From Xanthomonas bonasiae (GTDB lineage Bacteria > Pseudomonadota > Gammaproteobacteria > Xanthomonadales > Xanthomonadaceae), in the NCBI RefSeq assembly GCF_017163705.1, contig NZ_JAFIWB010000028.1, forward strand, positions 1-64,000: a stretch of DNA of 64,000 bases. Reading direction: 5' to 3'. The notes beneath the pieces were generated by a model. That model was given only the letters and a program-made list of their open reading frames with translations, was not told where the DNA came from and made no database searches. Shown piece after piece: positions 58,477-64,000 of the stretch. Positions within the stretch are counted from its first letter, which is position 1; the number at the start of each line of letters is the position of its first letter. Position numbers and translations under genes: made by a program.

Positions 58477-59352
58477 TCAGGCCTGACCGGCGCGGCGTGC
58501 GGCGACCTTGGCCAGCGCCGACCAGTCCAGCTCGCCGTCGCCGTGCGCGAGCGCATCGATGAACTGGTCGCGCAGCACCGCCGCCAGCGGCATCGGCACG
58601 TGCCGGGTCTCGCCGGCGTTCAAGGCCAGGCGCACGTCCTTCAGCCCCAGCGTGGTCTTGAAGCCGGCCGGGCTGTAGCGCTGCTCGGCGATCATGCCGC
58701 CGTAGTTCTGGTACGCCGGTGCCGCGAACAGGGTGTTGACCAGCATGCCCAGGAAATCGGCCGCGTCCACGCCATGCCCGCGCACCAGCGCCGAGGCTTC
58801 GGCCATGGTGCCGATGGCGCTGGCCAGGCACAGGTTGGCGGCCAGCTTGACCGCATTGGCCTGCTCCGGCGCCGCGCCGAAATACCAGGTCTTGCGCCCG
58901 ATCACGTCGAGCAGCGGCTGCACCCGCGCCAGCGCGTCGGCATCGCCGGCGGCGAGCAGGTTGAGCTGGCCGGCGGCGGCCACGTCGCTGCGGCCCAGTA
59001 CCGGGATCGCCAGGTAGGCCACACCGCGTTCGGCGTGCAGGGCGCTCAGTTCGCGCGCCAGCGCCACCGAGATCGTGGCCATGTTGACGTGCACGCTGCC
59101 GGCCGGCAGCGCGTCGAGCGCGCCGCGCTCGAGCAGGGTCTCGCGCACCGCCGCATCGTCGGCCAGCATCGAGAACAGCACCGGACCGCGCACCGCGTCG
59201 GCCGGCTGCGCGGCCAGCTGCGCGCCGGCCTCGAGCAGCGGCTGCGCCGCGGCCGCGCTGCGGTTCCACACGGTCACCGCGTGCCCGGCGCGCAGCAGGT
59301 TGTGCGCGATGGGCTGGCCCATCGTGCCCAGGCCGAGAAATCCGATGCTCAT
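58477..59352 (-). CDS. Beta-hydroxyacid dehydrogenase family (GlxR/3-HIBDH-like)
   Basis: A 291-residue NAD(P)-dependent oxidoreductase. The N-terminal Rossmann motif is GFLGLGTMGQPIAHNLLRAGH. The catalytic lysine region is ANAVKLAANLCLAS. The substrate-binding GRSDVAAAGQL segment is where related enzymes have G-x-x-x-A-A-x-G. Likely substrates are 3-hydroxyisobutyrate or tartronate semialdehyde. Start at 59352 has AAGGAG upstream. Followed after 61 bases by an old yellow enzyme upstream in transcription. Confidence 0.88.
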   Translation of the reverse strand: MSIGFLGLGTMGQPIAHNLLRAGHAVTVWNRSAAAAQPLLEAGAQLAAQPADAVRGPVLFSMLADDAAVRETLLERGALDALPAGSVHVNMATISVALARELSALHAERGVAYLAIPVLGRSDVAAAGQLNLLAAGDADALARVQPLLDVIGRKTWYFGAAPEQANAVKLAANLCLASAIGTMAEASALVRGHGVDAADFLGMLVNTLFAAPAYQNYGGMIAEQRYSPAGFKTTLGLKDVRLALNAGETRHVPMPLAAVLRDQFIDALAHGDGELDWSALAKVAARRAGQA

Positions 59353-59413
59353 CGCCAACTCCTTGCACAACTCGTGATGGATGCCGCGACCTGCGCGGCG
59401 CAGCGCGCGCGGG

Positions 59414-60511
59414 TCACGCGTCGAACAGGCCGCGCGCCGAACGCGGCTCGCAACGCAGGTACTGCGGCGACGGCTTCAGCTTGGCGCCCAGCGCGGCGGC
59501 GGCGTGCCACGGCCAGCGCGGGTCGTAGAGGATGCCGCGGGCCAGCGCGATCGCGTCGGCCTGGCCCTCGGCCAGGATCGCCTCGGCGTGCTGCGGCTCG
59601 GTGATCAGGCCGACCGCGATCACCGGCATGTGCACTGCGCGATGGATCGCCTCGGCCTGCGGCACCTGGTAGCCGGCCGCCAGCGGAATCTGCTGGCGGC
59701 GGTCGAGGCCGCCGCTGGACACGTGCAGGTAATCGCAGCCCTGCGCCTGCAGCGCCTGCGCCAACGCGACGCTCTGCGCCACGTCCCAGCCGCCCTCGAC
59801 CCAGTCGGTGGCGGAGATGCGCACGCCCACCGCGATCGACGCCGACACCGCCGCGCGCACCGCCGCATGCACGCGCAACAGCAGGCGCATGCGGTTCTCC
59901 AGGCTGCCGCCGTAGGCGTCTTCGCGCTGGTTGCTCAGCGGCGACAGGAACTGGTGCAGCAGATAGCCGTGCGCGGCATGCAGCTCGATCAGCTCGAAAC
60001 CCAGCCGTTCGGCGCGCTGCGCCGAGGCGACGAACGCCGCGACGATGGCGTCGATGCCGACCAGGTCCAGCGCCTGCGGCGGCGTGCCGTGTTCGGCGAA
60101 GGCCAGCGCCGACGGCGCCACGGTCTGCCAGCCGTTCGGCTGATCCGGCGCGATCGCGCCGCCGCCGTCCCACGGCTTGTTGGTGGATGCCTTGCGCCCC
60201 GCGTGCGCGAGCTGGATCCCCAGCGGCATCGGCGACCAGCGCCGCACCGAGGCCAGCACGCCGCGCAATGCCGCTTCGGTGGCGTCGTCCCACAGGCCCA
60301 GGTCGGCGTAGCTGATGCGCCCGCGCGGCTCCACCGCGGTGGCTTCCAGGATCAGCAGGCCGGCGCCGGACTGCGCCAGCTGGCCGAGGTGGATGGTGTG
60401 CCAGTCGCTGGCCTGGCCGTGCTCGGCGGAGTACTGGCACATCGGCGCGATGACGATGCGATTGGACAACGACAGCGGCCCCAGGGCGAGGGGCGAGAAG
60501 AGATGGCTCAA
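59414..60511 (-). CDS. Old yellow enzyme, YqjM/xenobiotic reductase type
   Basis: A 365-residue FMN-dependent ene-reductase. The start is TTG at 60511, giving SHLFSPLALGPLSLSNRIVIAPMCQYSAEHG, the usual N-terminus of the YqjM subgroup. LAHAGRKAS, ELHAAHGYLLHQFLSPLSNQREDAYGGS and DYLHVSSGG are conserved substrate/FMN segments. It reduces activated C=C bonds of enones and maleimides. It lies upstream of the dehydrogenase on the same strand. Confidence 0.93.
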   Translation of the reverse strand: MSHLFSPLALGPLSLSNRIVIAPMCQYSAEHGQASDWHTIHLGQLAQSGAGLLILEATAVEPRGRISYADLGLWDDATEAALRGVLASVRRWSPMPLGIQLAHAGRKASTNKPWDGGGAIAPDQPNGWQTVAPSALAFAEHGTPPQALDLVGIDAIVAAFVASAQRAERLGFELIELHAAHGYLLHQFLSPLSNQREDAYGGSLENRMRLLLRVHAAVRAAVSASIAVGVRISATDWVEGGWDVAQSVALAQALQAQGCDYLHVSSGGLDRRQQIPLAAGYQVPQAEAIHRAVHMPVIAVGLITEPQHAEAILAEGQADAIALARGILYDPRWPWHAAAALGAKLKPSPQYLRCEPRSARGLFDA

Positions 60512-60879
60512 GGTGGCGTTCCGTGGGGGCGCCCGCTGCACTGCGGGCAAGCTGCCATTGCACTCCTGCCGGCGATGCCGATCAACCACTGCCGGTGGAT
60601 CAGTTCGTGCGCGGATTCGGAACGCGCCGCGCCGGAGCCGCCAGGGCGTGTCATCGATTCCCGAGTAGGTCGCGTTGGGTCTGCCAGGTCGCCAGCCGGT
60701 GCTGCGTGGCGTAGCGCCTGACCGGCGGTCAGGTCAGGTCAAGCCGCGCGGTGCCGGCTGGCGGCCTGACAGGCCCGACCCGTAGGGCCACTGTTGCGCG
60801 TGCACGCTGCCGTGCCAGCACTGACGCGAACACGCATGCGCGGGCGTGGCGCGAGCTGCTCGGGGATTGATGACACGCC
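60512..60879. other. 368-base gap largely occupied by a foldback element
   Basis: Between the old yellow enzyme start and the sirtuin stop no gene is present. From about 60640 to 60884 it consists of an imperfect foldback (annotated separately). The remaining ~130 bases should contain the oxidoreductase promoter. Confidence 0.6.
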
Positions 60880-60884
60880 CTAGG
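60640..60884. mobile_element. MITE-like foldback element
   Basis: Terminal inverted repeats read GCCGCCAGGGCGTGTCATC on the left (about 60640-60658) and GCCGCCTAGGGCGTGTCATC on the reverse strand at the right end. Subterminal blocks also pair: CAGGTCGCCAGCCGGTGCTG left of centre and its counterpart near 60740-60775. About 70 bases of the right arm have no left partner. The element has no ORF of its own. Its right end overlaps the sirtuin stop codon (TAG, 60882-60880). Confidence 0.75.
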
Positions 60885-61749
60885 CGGCCGCGCGCGGCAG
60901 CAGGAACTGCAACGCCTGCGCGCAGGGCTGCGCCAGTTTCAGGCTCAGCAGGTCGTCGCCGCGGGTGCGGCCCAGGTTGACCGCGGCGATCGGCAGTCCG
61001 GCCTTGGCCGCGGCCTGCACGAAGCGGAAGCCGGAATACACCATCAGCGACGACCCCAGCACCAGCATCGCGTCGGCCTGCTGCAGGTGCGCGAAGGCGG
61101 CGGCCACGCGCTCGCGCGGCACGTTCTCGCCGAAGAACACCACGTCCGGCTTCAGCACGCCGCCGCACTGGGTGCAGGCCGGCACCGCGAAGGCGGCGAA
61201 GTCCACGCCTTCCAGATCCGCGTCGCCGTCGGGCGCCTGCCCGGCCTGCAGCGTCGCCCAGTGCGGGTTGTGCTGCAGCAGCTGGTGCTGGAAGTCCTCG
61301 CGCGGCAGGCGCCGTTCGCAATCCATGCAGCGCACCACGTCCAGGCGTCCGTGCAGGTCGATCACCGCGTCGCTGCCGGCGGCCTGGTGCAGGCGGTCCA
61401 CGTTCTGGGTCAGCAGCAGTTCGACCTGGCCGCGCGCTTCCAGCTGCGCCAGCGCCGCATGCGTGGCATTGGGCCGGGCATGGCCGAAGCGCGGCCAGCC
61501 GACCAGACTGCGCGCCCAGTAGCGCTGCCGCGTGGCCAGCTCGCCCATGAACGCCTGGTAGGTGACCGGCTGCGCGCGCTTCCAGTCGCCGGCGGCATCA
61601 CGGTAGTCGGGAATGCCCGAATCGGTGCTGCAACCGGCACCGGTCAGCACGAACAGGCGCCGGTGGCGCGCGACGAACGCTTGCAGCGCTGCGTCCGTGG
61701 CGGCCGGCGCCGGCATGGGCAGGGCGTGATCCGGCAATGTCTGGTGCAT
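60880..61749 (-). CDS. Sirtuin-type NAD-dependent deacylase (SIR2)
   Basis: A 289-residue sirtuin. NAD-binding GAGCSTDSGIPDYRDAAG, TQNVDRLHQAAG, catalytic histidine in DLHGRLD, and zinc cysteines VRCMDC and PACTQCGG are all present; VVFFGENVP and LGSSLMVYSG follow. It removes acyl groups from lysines. The protein is slightly longer than CobB (~235-275 residues) owing to a ~25-residue N-terminus. The stop codon lies within the terminal repeat of the foldback element, so the last residues may have been altered. Confidence 0.93.
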   Translation of the reverse strand: MHQTLPDHALPMPAPAATDAALQAFVARHRRLFVLTGAGCSTDSGIPDYRDAAGDWKRAQPVTYQAFMGELATRQRYWARSLVGWPRFGHARPNATHAALAQLEARGQVELLLTQNVDRLHQAAGSDAVIDLHGRLDVVRCMDCERRLPREDFQHQLLQHNPHWATLQAGQAPDGDADLEGVDFAAFAVPACTQCGGVLKPDVVFFGENVPRERVAAAFAHLQQADAMLVLGSSLMVYSGFRFVQAAAKAGLPIAAVNLGRTRGDDLLSLKLAQPCAQALQFLLPRAAA

Positions 61750-62074
61750 CGTACGGGGTCCTTGGGCGGTTGCGTCGGTGCGGCGTGGACGACCGCTGCG
61801 CCAGCGACGCGATGGATCCCATCTTGGGTCCGCCGCGCGGCAACGCAAGCGCCCGCACGCCAGAGTGCCGGCTTCGCATTGCGGCATCTGCCGCGTGAAG
61901 ACCGCGCACGCGGCGCGCACGGCGCCGAATCCGCGTGCAGCCGCAGCATGCCGCGCATTGAAAGCCCTGCAGAAACTGGCTACTGTCGGGCACCGGCAAG
62001 ATGCATCGGCTGCGCGCAGCCGCGCTGCCGCACGATGCCTCCGGCAGCAATGCCGCCCATCCCGATTCCGCGTC
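61750..62074. other. Divergent intergenic region of 325 bases
   Basis: This region separates the sirtuin and the response regulator, which point away from each other. Both promoters must be here. No member of the abundant repeat families and no convincing small ORF is seen. Confidence 0.5.
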
Positions 62075-62824
62075 GTGAGCAGATTTTCCGATCCGATAGG
62101 CCAGCCGATCGCCGCCACCGCCACCGCCTCGCTGCGGGTGGCGCTGCTGGAGGACGACGACGTGCTGCGCGACCGGGTCCTGGTGCCCGGGTTGCAGCGG
62201 CACGGTTTCGAGGTCACGCCGCTGCGCACCGCGCAGGCGCTGTGGGCGGCGCTGGACGACCAGCGCTTCGACCTGATCGTGCTCGATATCGGCCTGCCGG
62301 ACAGCGACGGCTTCACCCTGACCCAGCAACTGCAGGCGCAGCGCCCGGGGCTGGGCATCGTCATCCTGAGCGGGCGCGGCGAGCAGCCGGATCTGGTGCG
62401 CGGCCTGACCCAGGGCGCGGACTCCTATCTGATCAAACCGGTGCAGATCGAGATCCTGGCCGCCACGCTGTTCAGCGTGGCGCGGCGCATGGCGCGTCCG
62501 CTGTCCTCGGCCCCCAGCGCAGCGGAGGAATGGCAGCTGCAGGACGACGGCTGGTGCCTGTTCTCGCCCGATGGCCAGGCGGTGCCGTTGACCGGCTCCG
62601 AGCGCAAGGTGGTGCAGAGCCTGTGGAGCGCGCGCGGACGGCTGGTCACCCGCGACGCGTTGATCGGCATGCTCGGCGGCAACCTCGGCCTGGAGGTCGA
62701 CCCGCATCGCCTGGACGCGCTGCTGCACCGGCTGCGGCTCAAGGTGCAGGAGCGCACCGGCGTCGCGCTGCCGCTGAAGGCGGTGCGTGGCGAGGGTTAC
62801 CTGCTCATGCCGCAGGAACGCTGA
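62075..62824 (+). CDS. OmpR-like response regulator
   Basis: A 249-residue regulator starting at GTG 62075. An unusual ~20-residue N-terminal extension precedes the receiver (ALLEDDDVLRDRV, Asp71 in IVLDIGLPDSDG, Lys in SYLIKPVQIEILA). The C-terminal winged helix is divergent but recognisable (LTGSERKVVQSLWSARGRLVTRDALI, DALLHRLRLKVQE, VRGEGYLL). Its 3' end overlaps the convergent kinase gene by 20 bases. It may partner that kinase despite opposite strands. Confidence 0.87.
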   Translation: MSRFSDPIGQPIAATATASLRVALLEDDDVLRDRVLVPGLQRHGFEVTPLRTAQALWAALDDQRFDLIVLDIGLPDSDGFTLTQQLQAQRPGLGIVILSGRGEQPDLVRGLTQGADSYLIKPVQIEILAATLFSVARRMARPLSSAPSAAEEWQLQDDGWCLFSPDGQAVPLTGSERKVVQSLWSARGRLVTRDALIGMLGGNLGLEVDPHRLDALLHRLRLKVQERTGVALPLKAVRGEGYLLMPQER

Positions 62825-64000
62825 GCGCCGCCAGCGGCAGGCGCAACACGAAGCAGGTGCCCGCGCCCGGCGCGCTGCGCACCTCCAGGCTGCCTTGCGC
62901 CTCCTGCGCCATTTCGAAGGCGACCGCCAGTCCCAGCCCGGTGCCTTGACCGGCCGGTTTGGTGGTGAAGAACGGCTCGAACGCCTGCCGCTGCACGTCC
63001 GCGCTCATGCCCACACCGGTATCGGCGATCTCGATGCGGGCGCAGGCGCCCTCGCGGCGCAGGCAGATCGAGAAACTGCCGCCGCCGGGCATGGCATCGC
63101 GCGCATTGGCGGCGAAATTGAGCAAGGTCAGGTCGAGCCGGCTGCGGTCCAGGAACAGCGGCAGCGGTTCCGGCGCCACGTCCAGATGCAAGCGCACGGT
63201 CGGCCCGAACAGTTGCCGCAGCATCGGCTGAATGCCACGTAGCGCCTCGCCGGCGTCGAAGCGCTCGGGCACGCTCACTTCGCGCCGGCTGAAGCTCAGC
63301 AGTTTGCGGCTGATCGACACGCCGCGCTGCGCGGCCAGCGCCACGCCGTCCAGTGCGTCGGCCAGCGCCAGCGCATCGCGCGGCGGATCGAAATCCAGTT
63401 CGTGCACGCAGTGGCGCTGCTCGGCATAACCGAGGATCGCGCTGAGGACGTTGTTGAAGTCGTGCGACACGCCGCTGGCCAGTTGCCCGACCAGCTCGAT
63501 CTTCTGCAGATGCAATAGCCGCTGTTGCGCCTGCGCGCGCTCGCGCATCTCCACCCGCAGCCGCGCGGCGCTGCGCCGCGCGCGCCACAGGCTCTCGCGC
63601 AACGCGGCCACGGTGCGATCCAGCACCAGGGTGATCATCAGGTAGCTCAGCGCCAGCGACGGCAGGTTCTGGAACGGGCTGCGCGTGCCGCGCGGATCGC
63701 GCCCCCACGGGCTCTCCATGCCCGCCCAGAAGATCAGCGTGATGCACAGGTACACCACCCACAGCGCGCGCCGCCCGATCACCAGCGCGGCCAAGGTCAA
63801 CATCATCATCGGGTAGGGATCGAAGGCCTGCACCTGGTAGCCGAAGGCCAGATTGGCCGCCACCGCCGAACACAGCACCACCGCGATGAACGCCGCGGCG
63901 GCCTGTTGCAGCAGGCCGCGGCGGATCATCCACACCCCGGCCCAGGCCGCCACGGACATCGCCGCGTCGGTGCCCACGTCCACCGCCAGCTGGCCGGCGG
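62805..64000 (-). CDS. Sensor histidine kinase, partial (runs off the window)
   Basis: At least 398 codons are visible; the reading frame stays open to the end of the window, so the start is beyond it. Several membrane segments (about the first 150 visible residues) resemble a multi-pass sensor. The HisKA box is GVSHDFNNVLSAILGYAEQ. HATPase motifs are LNFAANARDAMPGGG, ADTGVGMSADVQRQAFEPFFTTKP and GTGLGLAV. The family is close to NtrB/hybrid-like kinases. It overlaps the 3' end of the response regulator by 20 bases. Confidence 0.88.
   Translation of the reverse strand, partial: AGQLAVDVGTDAAMSVAAWAGVWMIRRGLLQQAAAAFIAVVLCSAVAANLAFGYQVQAFDPYPMMMLTLAALVIGRRALWVVYLCITLIFWAGMESPWGRDPRGTRSPFQNLPSLALSYLMITLVLDRTVAALRESLWRARRSAARLRVEMRERAQAQQRLLHLQKIELVGQLASGVSHDFNNVLSAILGYAEQRHCVHELDFDPPRDALALADALDGVALAAQRGVSISRKLLSFSRREVSVPERFDAGEALRGIQPMLRQLFGPTVRLHLDVAPEPLPLFLDRSRLDLTLLNFAANARDAMPGGGSFSICLRREGACARIEIADTGVGMSADVQRQAFEPFFTTKPAGQGTGLGLAVAFEMAQEAQGSLEVRSAPGAGTCFVLRLPLAALSVPAA

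Overview
The window is a stretch of a high-GC gammaproteobacterial chromosome. Gene content and repeats point to the Xanthomonadaceae, most likely Xanthomonas or a close relative. The main reasons are a GGAGCGGCTTCAGCCGC palindromic repeat family in at least eight intergenic clusters, a second GGATTGGGGATTCG repeat family, a phoP-phoQ pair preceded by a PepSY-type gene, a birA-coaX-SPOR operon, and a protein that looks like a free-standing XVIPCD, the signal domain of Xanthomonas-type type IV secretion effectors. No prophage, plasmid, CRISPR array, biosynthetic cluster or type IV secretion machinery is visible.

Layout. 1-3550: an ECF sigma/anti-sigma pair divergent from a periplasmic catalase-like peroxidase and a cytochrome b561; both sides carry the same GGAATA-N15-CGTC promoter. 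3638-4141: a 107-bp tandem repeat array. 4177-7774: a ThuA-like secreted protein and a TonB-dependent siderophore receptor. 7869-11561: a DesK/DesR-type two-component system with an ABC-2 exporter. 11806-17401: a MacAB-like export system (adaptor, ATPase, two permeases) split by a ~790-bp foldback element. 17773-27477: a hydrolase, two DMT exporters, a PQQ-type sugar dehydrogenase, an M28 peptidase, a metallo-hydrolase and a C-terminally extended tryptophanyl-tRNA synthetase. 27588-30674: a secreted protein of unknown function, CsbD, two entericidin-like lipoproteins, arginase and tRNA-Thr. 30808-34512: birA-coaX-SPOR, a small secreted protein and an MtfA-like peptidase that appears to start at CTG. 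34821-40395: a DUF1501/DUF1800 pair, phoQ, phoP and a PepSY protein. 40774-46072: dusA, a cobalamin riboswitch in front of metE, and a PDZ protein. 46332-56504: a secreted hydrolase, then a complete RND efflux operon (adaptor, pump, outer-membrane channel) divergent from its probable sensor kinase/regulator pair. 56614-64000: purU, the XVIPCD-like protein, a beta-hydroxyacid dehydrogenase, an old yellow enzyme, a foldback MITE-like element that ends on the stop codon of a sirtuin gene, and a response regulator whose 3' end overlaps a convergent histidine kinase that runs off the window.

Functionally the region is dominated by envelope stress, export and signalling: one ECF regulon, four two-component systems, three export machines and several periplasmic enzymes. 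Many same-strand neighbours overlap by ATGA or GTGA, indicating translational coupling. The most notable observations are the paired ECF promoters, the stand-alone XVIPCD-like protein, the large foldback inside the MacAB-like operon, the riboswitch-controlled metE, the TrpRS with an extra C-terminal domain, the CTG-initiated mtfA and the MITE-like element at the sirtuin stop codon.
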